The notes below the pieces were generated by a model, which searched no databases, had not been told where the DNA came from, and saw only the letters and a program-made list of their open reading frames with translations. The translations under genes and the position numbers were made by a program. Of a stretch of DNA of 64,000 bases, positions 25,001 to 37,055 are shown one piece after another (position 1 is the stretch's first letter; each line of letters opens with the position of its first letter). The stretch comes from Seriola aureovittata (taxonomy: Eukaryota; Chordata; Actinopteri; Carangiformes; Carangidae): contig NC_079386.1 of NCBI RefSeq assembly GCF_021018895.1, positions 9,901,835 through 9,965,834 of the forward strand, given 5' to 3'.

Positions 25001-28000
25001 AAAACTGTTATACTGTACAACCAGGCAGGATAAACAAACGCAGTCCAGTCACATTGGTGATAACAGATTAAAAGAAAACTAAGTTGCAAATAAGCAGCAA
25101 ACTTTGGCGTTGTGCAGAATGTGTCAGTTGGATCTGGCTTGTGTGAAATTCAGAAATGTCAGCGCCGCAGTGAGAATTCCTAAAGTAGCATGAAACGCAA
25201 ACAAACTGTAGAATTCAACTCCCACCTCCGCTGCCTCGACACTTATTCACTCTCACATCATGGAGATTGAGAAATCACTCTGCAAACTGTGGCACACGTG
25301 CCATTGTGCTTTTAACGTCAAGTCACTCAGGTATAAGCCAAGGAAAAGAGAGAGAAAGCCTAACTCTTAACTTTCTTTTTTTTTCCCGCACAGGTTCAGC
25401 TGAAATATTATTTAACGGGGTTTTTTAGCCTTACCAGCAGTTACCATGGCAGCCATAAAATGAGTGACAGCCGGAGTTTTTGAGCAGCCACCAGTGAGGT
25501 GCACTATTTCAGTCTGGATATTTCCAGTATTAATGTAGACCTGCTTCAGGTCAAGTCAGATTATCTTTATTATTTGAACTGTGCCACTTCACGAACTATC
25601 TTAAACAGCAAATGTTATCGTGTTCACTGTAAGAATTTTAGATAAGATGGCAGAGGTTTAAGTGGTGGCATAACTGTACAGCATCGTGTTTTACCAACTT
25701 GCTTTCAGGGGTGCCCTCGGCAACATTTCCTTATTTTCCTTCTTCTCAGTGAGATATTGTCTCAAAGAGTTGTTTTCATTCAACCTAAATGCTTCTAATT
25801 TGATTTCTAAATAAACAAAATAAGAGCTGTGATATTTAATTAGACTCATGAAATTGATTTTTATTCATAGTGAAATGCCACTTTGTCCTTTATGGTAATA
25901 GATTTATTTGTTTTGCACTTCTCCATTGCTTTAGCACATACTGTGATTTACACAATGCAGCAAAACGCAAAATAGACAAACAGAGAAAAAGAGGAAAGGA
26001 GAGATGGTGAGAAAGAAAAAGACAGACAGTGACTTCTCAAGCTCTCACTGTTCAGCTCACACACCGCTGTCAAGTAGGTCAATGCGACAGGCTTGACTGA
26101 TTTCTCTTCTGTAGTGTTTTTTGTTCAGGCTCTCGCTGAGTAGGTGCCACGGTGGATTCACCTGTTTGATAAAGCTTGCACAAATGCAGAGTGAACTGCA
26201 CGTCAAATCTTGTGTGGAGAGACCCCTGTGTGCCTCCTTTGGCCAAAGCAATAGATTATCCATTAACCTAAACAAGCAAAAGAATCACCAAATCACTCTA
26301 AACACCAAAACTTTAAACAATGTAACGAAGTTCATCTGAAGTTCATCAAATGCCGTGGGACATATGATGATCTTTAAGCTTGGATGCTTTTTTTTAGGGA
26401 CAGATAATCTCCATGGGGACCAGCTGAGCCATTCTTATTGAAGTCATCTTCCTTCACAGTCGTACATTTTGGAAAATGTTGAGCATAATGACTTGTACCC
26501 TCCACTTCACGGGCCCTCTTCCTGCACACTCGGCTGCTTCAAAAAGACCACATCTGACTCATAATAGACCTCATTAGACTTGTATTGAATAAGCTCTGAG
26601 CCGGCGTAACTTAGCCTCACTGTTAGCTGCTTTTTGCCTCTGTGTGTATGTTCCATTAGAGAATTAAAGATTAATTGCCAAATTTCTCCGGTTTAAAGCA
26701 TTGATTAATAACACTGCGAATCACTGGTGGATCCAGAAGATTAATGTCGTGAGATTCACCCCCTTTAGATAGCTATTGATTTTGATTTGCTCAAATATGC
26801 CTGTCTTCTCTTCCCAGGAGGGCAGAGGCTGTATAAAACACAAACTATGAGCCAGCCAGCTAAATTACATTTTGTGAGTCAAAGCTTAAAATATGAGCTT
26901 TGTGAATTAGGATTCACTTAATTGGGCAGCAAGTAGTTGCACCAAAGAGGTTACCAATGGCAACAAAGGATCAAATACTATATTACATAAGAAAATGTAT
27001 AGCCATTAGCAAGGCACAAAAAGACTAAATGCAGCCTGAGCAACTGTTTTGATATCAAGGGACTCCTCCTAATTTTTAAAATGACGATTCTGTCTAGTTT
27101 CTATTTCAGGAATCACGTCTGTCCCCTTTCTAGCTTCAGCTTATGTTGTCTCCTGCTGCCCACGAACCATGCACAGCATACAGTAGCACAGGCAAAAAGG
27201 AAGACAATTGTCTTTTTGTGGTTGTCACATTTTTACTGTTCAATTTCAGTCTCAGTCACAACAAATCAGAGCGACTGAAGCATTTCGTCTGTTTCAACAG
27301 GGGGTTCCTTATTATTTGCGCGCCACTGGGAGGTAGTCTTCCAAACACGGGATTATGCCCATTGTGATCTGCTTAAGCACACCGTATTAGCCATATTCTC
27401 ATGAAATCGCATGAAAGCCACTTTGAAACGTAGGATGCTTCTGATATGCCTGTGTCAGGGGAACAGGCGCCATATCTGGGAGCGCGTGATCTCAGATTCA
27501 ATTATGGTTCCATTTTAAATGAAATATCTTTGCTGTAAAAAATCCCAGATTGTAGCGCTTTGAAATGGAAAAGGGAGTAATTCACGAGACCTATGTGTGA
27601 TCTGCAAAAAGGAGTTGTATCAAACGGATTTGCGATGCCAGTCTCTGTAGAATATTCATCCGTTTTTTCACTGCAAGTGCAGGTATATTTAACATTGTAC
27701 AAGAATGGGAGAAAAGATATGAGAGCATATACGACTGTGTCAATGGAAAATTGCACATATCCAGCTGCACCAAGTGTAAAATCAGAGCAAAAGCTTGTAT
27801 TTGGAGACCATGGCACTGGGCTCAACGTGAGTGACAGTCACTGGGTGGTTAATACTCTCAGAATTATCTTCTTTCTTTTCCCTCCTCCTTCTATGATTCT
27901 CTCCATTCTCATATGTCAGTGCTTGAATATAATTCTTCAGAGACAACAACAAAAAAGTCTCCCTCTTTCTCCCTGGGTTCTGAGTTACCTGTCAAGTGGA

Positions 28001-28497
28001 CGCCAGCAAGGCCCAACATCCCAAACCTGTTGAACTCAATCAATGGAGCTAAGATGGACCACTGGTTGCAGGTCACGTAATCTATGTTGGGGGAATGTTT
28101 GTCTCTTTGATTGAACTGTCCCCTGGGTCTACATTAATTGAGCTCCCTATAATCACAGGCGGACCCATATGATCAGTTACTGCAGCCCTGGAAAAGGTGG
28201 GTGAGATAATCCTCTCACATGGATGTTCCATTTTGAGACAGAAATCGAAATAGATTTTTGTCATCTTCTATCACTTCCTGACTGACACCTAAAGTTCTCT
28301 GACTCACGAAGCTCCTCACAAACATGGACAATATCAAACTGAAACTTTTTGATAAGTTTTCAGTTAGTGTTTCATTGGCATTTATGCACGCTAGTAGATG
28401 GCAGTGTCGCTCTACCACAATGGCTGAAATAAAGATGGATGACGCCTCTCCACTTCCTCCCACTGTACAAAAATGAAACCAAAATATCCTGAATAAG
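25001..28497. other. Intergenic DNA; conserved-element candidates at 26560-26740 and 27360-27660
   Basis: 26560-26740 carries AAAGATTAATTGCC and GCATTGATTAATAAC; 27360-27660 is a non-repetitive mixed-composition tract without stop-free coding meaning. A 146-codon open frame at 27593-28033 has no recognisable domain, and I do not call it a gene. Confidence 0.35.
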
Positions 28498-28835
28498 AAA
28501 CTGGCGCTGCATTATCGAGGTCCCGCCCATACACCTGCTCGACCCAGTCGCAAGTCATTCAATGCTGTCAATCATGGCGTCACATTCCTGTTTTATAGCA
28601 TTAAATAACTATTCAAAACAAACTTATTTGAAAAAACGAACACCTGAAATGACAGAAATCATCTTTGGGAAAAAATTTGACATGTACTTTGATTTGTTAG
28701 TTTGGCCCATGTCCTGTCTGCTAACACGGAATGGGTGGGGTTTATGATCTATACTGCAGCCAGCCACCAGGGGGCTATCTAGATGTTTTGATTTCACTTT
28801 TGAACAGCTGTCATGTCTTTGGTCCACCATTGTGG
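28498..28835 (+). repeat. Dispersed non-autonomous repeat (teleost family)
   Basis: Segments match a repeat I recall from many percomorph genomes: CTGGCGCTGCATTATCGAGG, CCCGCCCATACACC, TCAATGCTGTCAATCATGG, and CAGCCAGCCACCAGGGGGC, in the usual order. No coding capacity. It carries a CTCF-like CCACCAGGGGGC at 28764-28775. Confidence 0.6.
28764..28775 (+). promoter_or_regulatory. CTCF-like motif (plus orientation) inside a dispersed repeat
   Basis: CCACCAGGGGGC matches the CTCF core. Being within a repeat copy, it would be a repeat-borne site. Occupancy unknown. Confidence 0.35.
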
Positions 28836-29074
28836 TCTTGACTGAAATATCTCAATAAATGTACAGTAGGATGGATTACATGAAATCTGTTTGTTCCCTG
28901 CAGCATGATTGATGAACCATCATCAGGTCAATGTGTTCAAAAGTTTGATTTGTGACCAAAATACCAGCAAACAAATCACTTTCCAATCAGCCTTGACTGT
29001 ATTTTGTGTCTGGAGTTAACTAGCAACGGTATGTGACACAGTTCCAACGCTATAGTGAAAAAACTGACTCCACA

Positions 29075-29130
29075 CACAGACAGACATAAAACCATGCCAA
29101 AGTACTCAAAACTATAGTTCCTACTGATCA
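29075..29130 (+). repeat. Repeat fragment shared with 10950-11015
   Basis: See the partner fragment. The shared core is TGCCAAAGTACTCAAAAC. It lies just left of a CA microsatellite. Confidence 0.45.
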
Positions 29131-29168
29131 CATACACACACACACACACACATACACACACACACACA
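29131..29168. repeat. (CA)n microsatellite, interrupted
   Basis: CA units with two CATA interruptions. Confidence 0.96.
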
Positions 29169-29325
29169 TATAAGGTGAAAAACAATAGCAGCTTCTTTGT
29201 TGTGGCTGGTTAACATTATACCTGTTAGGAATGTTAGCATAGTCATTCTGAGCACGTTAGCTCACTCATGTTGGTTCTTGTTATTATTATTTGTTAGTTA
29301 CTGGGTTGAATCTGCTCATAAGACA

Positions 29326-30081
29326 TACACCGCTGGTCAAAAGGTTTAGAACACCCCCATTTCTACAGTTTTTATTGAAATTTCAGCAGTGCAGGTCCAG
29401 TGAATAACCTATAATGGTATGAACGTAAACTGCCCATGGCGGGGAAAAAAAAAGTTTAGGTCATCAAAAATTGGATAATCCTTAGTCCTTTTTCAGGGAT
29501 TAAGAAACTGGTTAGCATACATCTTTCCTGCAGCAATGGTAGTAAATGAAGAGTTTAAAGTTAATGTAAACAGTTTCTACAGCTGCCCCAACAAGCCCTC
29601 TGTCTGTACAAAGGTAGTGTTGGAAAACTTACTACACCCTCTGATGCATTAGGAGTATACATTAATGCAACAAGTAGTGCTGTATATTGCTATCAAACTG
29701 GGGAGAAAAAGGCAAGTGAGAAGGGCAGAGAGACCGGGTGGTCAGGGATTCATCCCACATCAAGATAATGACCCAAAACGTTAGAGGAAAAGAACGTGAC
29801 AGTGGCTTCACATGATGAAAGAGCAGCACGGTCTCCAAACTTAAACCCCACAGAGCCGGTTTGGACAGAAGGTGAAAAGGAAAGGAAAATACAATTGCAA
29901 GACGTTTGTTGGAACTTTCTGAACAATATTTGATTTCCATTGTAGGAAGAACGCCACGAGTGTGTTCAGCTGCTGGATGAGTCAAACACTTTGATTCAAT
30001 TTAGTTGAGACATTGAATTATATAAATTTAAATAACAGATGGAACAATGCGAGTGTCCTAAAACTTTTGACCCGCAGTGTA
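29326..30081 (+). mobile_element. Tc1-like transposon, internally deleted, with both ends
   Basis: Matching inverted ends are visible: TACACCGCTGGTCAAAAGG at 29326 and its imperfect reverse complement (CTTTTGACCCGCAGTGTA) ending at 30081, both with the TA expected of Tc1/mariner. The span is about 756 bp against roughly 1.2-1.6 kb for a full element. On the + strand the catalytic region is readable: QDNDPK at 29761-29778 and SPNLNPTEPVW at 29832-29864 (normally SPDLNPIENLW), but in different frames, so a frameshift lies between them. A later stretch resembles the transposase C-terminus. Not functional. Confidence 0.85.
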
Positions 30082-31381
30082 CATTTGCTCTTTTGGAACA
30101 ACTTTCTGTTTTAAAATGCTGCACTTACTTGCCCACCTTACCTTTGCTGTTTGTGTGTTTTGCCCCAGATAGTCAGTGCATTAACTGTACACACGTTAGC
30201 TAGCTAGCTTGCTAACTCACCACGAATTCCAGTTTTTACTGTTACTTTTTTCTACTGCCTCTTTACCGCCTGTATGACATGAAGACATACAGCCTCAGGA
30301 TAAAAGCCAATTTTTTTTAACTGGCGCAGATGTGTCTTCGCCTTAATTCATGTTTCCCAGGGCAAATTTGTGTCTGTTTACATTGACTTCACATGCAGTC
30401 ATGAAACCTCTAACGTTTGCTTTGTGTTCAGTTAGCATATCTTACAAAGTGCCCAGTAGTTCTAAATGAATGTGCAAGTCCTCCTTGTCCTCTATGGATG
30501 CATTTCCAATCACATCCCAATAAATCCTTTTGCAATAATGAATGAGATATATGCACAATTCATCTTCCCAGTAAAGCTGGGCTGTCTAATTTGGACAAAT
30601 ATTTCTTTGGGTGGAAGCAATTAACTGTAGTGATGCACTAATGTGACACTGCAGAGCTGAATCATACCTCAGACGGTGAACCAAAATAGGATCCAACGTG
30701 TTTCTCTTTAGTTAAATTCATTAGGGCGGAGAAGCCATTATCTCAGCAAACTGCCATGGCTGAATAATTAATCATCCCATCACTTGTTTGTTTGACCTGA
30801 ATGTATAACATTTATCCCTCGCTCGTCGCCTCCTAATGAAATCCTTTCTTTAATTTGAGAAAAATGTTGGCTCTTCATGTTTAGTCCAGCAAAGCCCTGG
30901 CTGACTCTAGATTTGACTAATGCATAATAAATTGCAGTTATCTGGCACTTTTGAACTACAAGGTCAGAGACACCTTGAGATATAAAAGAGGCCTTATGGA
31001 TTTCACAGATACGACCACATAATTCTTCATCTCGGATAAACATGTTGTGAGTTGTGCATGATTCTAGTTAGTTTCCACTGCAGTGGGGTCAGTTTTCATC
31101 CTTCATGTCAAATGATACCCAGACATTTTCTCATCTTGATTATTGGCTTGAACATTGTAAAAGTAATGATTCAGTAGCTATATTCAGCCCAGGGCCGCCT
31201 GGTTCAAGCTCTAATGGAAGATCCTTTACCTAAACATAAACATCTTCATTGTGTGGAGATTACTTTGTGTTAATTCCTATAGAGAGGAACATATGTTCAC
31301 ATGATGAATTTCTGCTGCTGTGATGTGGTCGTGTCTCTGGTGGAGGCGGAGTCAGTCTCAGGACTTGGTCCCTTACATTAA
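30082..31381. other. Intergenic DNA, nothing recognised
   Basis: Unique AT-rich sequence. Includes GTTAGCTAGCTAGCTTGC near 30196. No exon. Confidence 0.4.
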
Positions 31382-31924
31382 GAAAAAGTAGCAATACCAC
31401 ACTACTAATACTCAATTACAATTACAAGTCCTCAATTGAAAAGGTTGCTTAAGTAAAGGTATGGAAGTAGCAATATGTATTTAAAGTATCAAAAATAAAA
31501 GCATTCCCTGTGACTGTCATGTAGGCTGTTATATTAGTAGATTATTATTCTTACTGACACATTAATGTGTAAGCAGTGATGTACTGTTGTAGAAGGTTGA
31601 GTTGGAGCTAATAAAGGGCTGCAGCTAATGATTAATGTCAGTATTGATTAATCTGCAGGTTATTTTCTTGATACATCAAAACATTGTATGAATTGTAAAC
31701 TGTCAGAAAATAGTGAGAAATGTCCATCACAGTTTCCCTGAGCCCAAGGTGTCCTCTGCAAATTGTCACTCCAGCTCAAATTTCTTATATCGCATCAAAT
31801 TTTATGAGCTCATCATATCTTTTAAAAAGTACAATATTTCCCTTGGAAATATAGTGGAGTGGAATTCTAAAGTGGCATGAAAATACTCAGGTAAAGTAAA
31901 AGTATTATTTATTTAGTTACTTTC
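31382..31924 (+). repeat. Dispersed 'TAAAGTAC'-type repeat split by a nested insertion
   Basis: The left part (31382 to about 31615: AAAAGTAGCAATACCAC, GGTTGAGTTGGAGCTAAT) and right part (about 31821-31924: AAAAAGTACAATATTTCCC, then ATAGTGGAGTGG, CAGGTAAAGTAAAAGTA) are the two halves of a common teleost repeat. The middle belongs to a different family. Confidence 0.6.
31618..31775 (+). repeat. Nested copy of a second dispersed repeat family
   Basis: GATTAATCTGCAGGTTATTT, AACTGTCAGAAAATAGTGAG and GAGCCCAAGGTGTCC recall a widespread teleost repeat with ATTAATCG-rich ends. It interrupts the 31382-31924 element, so it inserted later. Confidence 0.55.
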
Positions 31925-34900
31925 CCTTCAGAACTATTTAAATAAATAAATTTGTGGCGTTTGTATTCGAAGCCCCAAAATGCTATTTTCATGTTTTTTT
32001 GTTTTTTTTTATAAAAGCTGACATTTCGGAGCTGCAGCATTAGGCCTTCACAGTCCAACAGTCAAAGCACCACAACAATAGCAGGCGAAGGTGGAAATAG
32101 ATTTTGGCTGACAATAACCACAATTAATTACACATGTGCCTGCAGTACAATAGGGTTTTCATGCTTTTAGGCTCAAATAAAATCACAGTAAAACACCCTA
32201 TGGGCGCTCTTGTGTCCCTCATTTTCCCTGACTGATTTTTCTTACTGTAATTGATTAGTGGGCGAAATGATACGAGGACTGACTGTGCGGTGTGAGGCTG
32301 GTAAACAGGTTCAAAATAAAAAGATTGTACTGTAAATTGACCCGTGCTTTTGTCAGGCAGGTTGGCAGCTGAAAAATAAATAGCCTTTTAAAGGATTGCG
32401 CTATTCAGTAGAAAAAGAATCATTTAAGGAGCTTAGAGAAATTAGCTCATGACTAACTTTCCAGTAGTCACACTTTGACCCTGGTGTCTTCAGTGTTGAG
32501 TGCACAATGATGCTCTTCATGAAGCAACACAAGCCTGTGTCATCAATTAAGACACAATGTGCTAAGGCGTTACTGTTGTAATGGCCTTAAAATGAGCAGG
32601 CACTACAGAAAACGAAATAAATACTGCAGACGAAACTGTTGCTAATCAAAGAGCTTATTTTCTCAAAAGTCAGTGTATTTTCTTGCGCCAGAGGTTGAAG
32701 AGAGAGACAATTGGCTTTCAATCAGACAAACGCTCAGAAACTCCTTCTACAACCTAAGACATTTGGATTTAAAAGGGAGCCAAAGATCAAATTGCACTTA
32801 AGAGACAAAGTTTGAGCAGTCTAGAGCCGCTGCTTAATGATGCCCTGTGTTTGTTTTCTGGGAAATTCACTTTCTAATCTCCTGGACTCTGTGAAGGCTT
32901 GCCAGGGAGTGGTGCCACATAAAACCCCTTGATTTCTTATTTTATCTGTGGACAACCAAATCGATCGTTGTCTCCCCTGCACCTGCTCCCTCCTCCCCTT
33001 CCCTGCACCCCCAAAGAGATAGGCCCACGCTGTCCATCCTGCTCTCCAATAAGACCATTTAGACCAGGCTATTTCAAGGGGAGAATGAGACACCGGGTGG
33101 TCAAGCGCTCCTCAGTGTCTCCCAGAGACAAGTGTGTGTAAAAAAAAAAGCATTGAAATTTCCCAGGATCTTGACACATCTAATTGAGATTTCATGCCCT
33201 ATTTTCTCAGAGATCCGAAACCTTGTTCTGTTCTACTGCAAGCAGTATTTCCCCAAGGATCGAGATGAAAGAAATTGTTTTCAGGTTTTATTTGGTTTTT
33301 GTTGCTTTAAGGGGTTTTTTTTTTCTATCACATCGCAAGAGCAGCTTTTCAATAAAAGTGCCTTTTTTTTTGTTCAGTAGACAAAGTGACTGCAGTTGAT
33401 TTGGTTTGTCTGAAAGGTAGTGGAAAAAAAATGAATTCCAATAAAACTTTCTGTTTCTTTCATCAGAATAATTCATTTGACTGCATGCATAGGTTTGTCA
33501 TGATTGTTGCGAAACAAAAAAAAAAAAACTGCAATACTTTCCGCAGCTGCACCCATTCTTGTTCATTTTTATTCATCTGACCATCACAGAACGCCTTCAG
33601 CTGTTCTTGGCTGTCAGTCAAAATGTTTGACAAGGGGTTTAAAAATTGATAATGCTCCTTTCAGTGTCCTTGACCTTGAATATTTGATCTATGTATTATA
33701 TTTAAAAAATTCTTTTTCTAGCTTTTCCCAGGTCTCTGAGGTCTTGAACAAAGCCTGATGTAGGCTCTTCTATTTTCGGCATACATTTTTGCAAAGGCCT
33801 GTGTAAAACAGTTTAATACACCAAATGATTAATTTTCAATAAATTACATTTGTCCCATATGGTATAGCCCATGTCAGTTTGTCTAGCTGTATTATGTGCT
33901 GCCATGTCACACTGTCAGTTTTGTCTCTGTGGTCCCCGTGCTCCTGCAGTGACATCACCCAGTCTTGCATTACATAGCCGTAACAGTCACAGTGGGAGCA
34001 CCAGCTTCCCAGCAGGACCCATATTGGATGCTCTACAATCAATGACATCATGCACAAGCATCAACCTCAAATACCATGGGGAAATATACAAAAAGGGGTA
34101 GTGATCTCAGCCCCCCCAAAGGCTTTTTTTCTTCTTCTTGTGTGAAGCAGGTGACATGACAGCAAGACATTAGCAAAACAAGAGCAAAGACATTAAGTGA
34201 TTTTGTTCTTCGGGTTTGAGATTTGATGTTCTTTCTGTTTGTTCTTTTTTTTTTCATGCTTCATGTCTTCAGTGCTTACATATAAAGTCTGGAGAAAAAC
34301 TATCAAGTTATCTTGAATGAAACATTTTTATATCCAAGACGGCTGAAGTACAGTTAGGCCACATAAAAGAAAAGAAGATCTTTACATACGGTATAGTACC
34401 TTTTCCAGTGCAGCTACTACTTTGTAGAATGTAAGTGCACATAGTACTGAGTGCTTCTTTTATATAAGGGGCAGTATGTACTGGAAAAGAGGGGTGACTT
34501 ATGGAGTGACTGATGTGTTATCAGTACATTCTTCCTTACTTAAATGTACCTAAAGATACGTTTTTTGTCGTTGTTACTTCTGCCAACAATGTTTTTATCT
34601 GTGTCTGTTTATTTGTCAGCAGGATTATGCAAAAAGTTAGGAAAAAGAATTTTGGGGCAGATTCTGATCATTTACGATGAATTAATTTTTTTTTTCTCTG
34701 AAGTCTGGATGATGTTGTTTGACATAGACTTTGGCAGAGGTCTGCCCTCTCTGAGTGCCCTTCCAGTTGTTGTTGTTTTGGAGATATTCAGAGAAATATA
34801 ATGAGACGTCATCACTGAAGGGATCAGAAATTATGGTGACCCCTCTTTCTGCCCAAGTTTTCAAATCCAGGATCCTTTCTGCCTGAATAAATGTGAAAGT

Positions 34901-36730
34901 TTTAAAGGATCCAGTAGGGTGACAGTCTTTCAAGTCTGATTTAAAACAATAGTGAGTCAGTTTTATCTTGCTGTAATCATTCCTCCTTTTCATATTGGCC
35001 ATTAAGAGATCTTTTTATAATCCAATCTAAATGATGAGGGACAAAATCAACAGGCACTATTCAAGGCAAGTATTCAGAAGTTTGTCCGAAGTTAAGATGG
35101 TACCTCAGCAGTCTGAGTTAGACAAATAACATGGATAAAGTCTTTTTATTACTAAGGTCCCTATTTGTGATTCCACAGACAGTATATTCCTGCTGAATTT
35201 TGTACTAAAAAGATACATCTTTGGAAGTTATACAGTTCATTTGTCTAACTCAGCCTCATAGAGATTAACTCAGGAATACATTTATAAACAGAACAAGACT
35301 GTGGATTTTGTCCCCATCACTTACACTGGAAGTGTATTAGAGAGAACGGGAGCCAGCAAAGATGATAGCAAGCAGGACTAAAGACTTTTAAAAAAAATTG
35401 TGAACCTGTCCTTTAATCAGACCAGATATGTTAATTGTGATTTTGTGAGAAAACCTGGACTAGTTTAATCCTTTATCTGTGATGCATTACAAGTGAAAGT
35501 GACTATTTTTTAATGTTACCGTGAAAAAAATCGGAATGTTTCATATAACTGGTCACAGTTTAGTGGACATTTATGAACATATAGCATTTTCTCTGAAATC
35601 TGTAAATCACAGAGTAATCCCGTGATTTCACTGGAATGTAACATCAGAAGCTGCTTCCCATACATTACTTTCACTAGTTAGATACAAGATTATTTGCAAC
35701 ACAAAAATAACATTTGTGTTTTACAGTACAGTAATTGGAATCTCAGTTTGGTACAAGACCTAAGATTTTACATCCTAGTGACATCACAAATTCAAGCATT
35801 ACTTGTATCATATGGTGAGATATGAACTGCACTGAGGTCAGGTGTGGAACAGGAGTTTAAACTTGTCTATTCAGTCTTAATGTGAATAAAGAATGCTGTA
35901 CTACAAAAACCAGTTGTTATGCTAAGAAATAATGGAGCAAAGCTTTAGTTTGGTTCCTAAAAGAGCCCATGACAAAATTCTAGACATGCCAGTTCATAAC
36001 AATCTGTACTGTCCTGTTTCACACTCTGCCTGTGCTTCCCTTTGATCACAGCAATCTTTGGAGCAAAAGTGGAAAAGACACATTCAAAGAGATATTTTAC
36101 TGCAGTTTTGCTTATTACCCTCTTTTGCAGTCTTTCAGGTCGCTCATTTCCACATATTTTTGTCCAGTCCCAGCAGGGAGCATTAATAATCACCTCCATG
36201 CAACGCTGAGACCATTGTCACACAAGTGGCTCCAGCGCAGGGGACATTTATGTCTCACAGGAACCGCTATTGACATCTCAGTCTCTTTGCTAGAAGCTAT
36301 TGGGGAGACAGAACGCCTGTGTGTGATAAAATGCAGGCCTGTCATCCTCGCAGGTCGCTAGTAAGTGTGCAGGGAGGGCGCAGAGGTCAAGAGCATTCAC
36401 CCTTGACATTTGATAGCAAGAGGTGGGACCCTGTATATCAGTCATACAGTTTATCAATAAGCAGAGATGAGATGAGAGGATCCGAATGAAGAGGGGATTT
36501 TTTTGTTTTTGTTTTTGCCTTTATTGCATCAATGTGGTCACTTGTACAAGAAAGCATCAACTTTCATTAATAAAATACATTTTTCATCACCATAGCTTAC
36601 AGAAACACATGAGTCGAGCTTCTAGTCATTAATTTTCATTCACTGTTTGTTGTCGGCCACCGTTTGTATTAATTATGAGCATTTTCCTTTGAAGTGTGCT
36701 GTGGTGGAGAAACATTTTTGATCTTTTAGT
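31925..36730. other. Intergenic DNA; conserved-element candidate at 32100-32480
   Basis: 32100-32480 is unique, with ACCACAATTAATTACAC, TGTAATTGATTAGTGGGCG and GAAATTAGCTCATGAC, again a TAAT-rich texture. The rest shows short unrelated open frames and T-rich runs. Confidence 0.35.
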
Positions 36731-36980
36731 TTAAGTAAAAGTAGCAATACCACAGTTTAAAAATACTCTGTTACAAGAAAAAGTCCTGCATTAAACATTT
36801 AAATCTGGCATTTGAAACAGCATTTTAATATCAGATCCTGCTGAACTGGAGCTAATGTTAAGAACTATATACTGTTGGATACCTTATATCATAATGGTCA
36901 ATATATAACAGTTTATCTTACTTTAAAAGATACATTTTTATCTAAAGTAACTCTAGCTGAAAGATAAAGGTACTGAAATT
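36731..36980 (+). repeat. Second copy of the 'TAAAGTAC'-type repeat (left part)
   Basis: AAGTAAAAGTAGCAATACCA at 36731 is nearly identical to the start of the 31382 copy, followed by AATACTCTGTTACAAG, AAAGTCCTGCATT and GCTGAACTGGAGCTAATG. Confidence 0.65.
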
Positions 36981-37036
36981 TGACATTTGATATTTGACAT
37001 GATATTTTATGATTTATGAGTCTGTCAGACAGAAGA

Positions 37037-37055
37037 AAGCGCCCCCTGCTGTGCC
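37037..37055 (-). promoter_or_regulatory. CTCF-like motif (minus orientation)
   Basis: The reverse complement reads GGCACAGCAGGGGGCGCTT, close to the remembered CTCF consensus TGGCCACCAGGGGGCGCTA. It lies about 6 kb upstream of the elavl2 promoter candidate in apparently unique DNA. Occupancy unknown. Confidence 0.45.

Noticed and set aside
27593..28033. 146-codon open frame on the plus strand
   Set aside because: Longest plain open frame after the 182-codon one, but no domain or known sequence. Long frames of this size are expected by chance in 64 kb on six frames.
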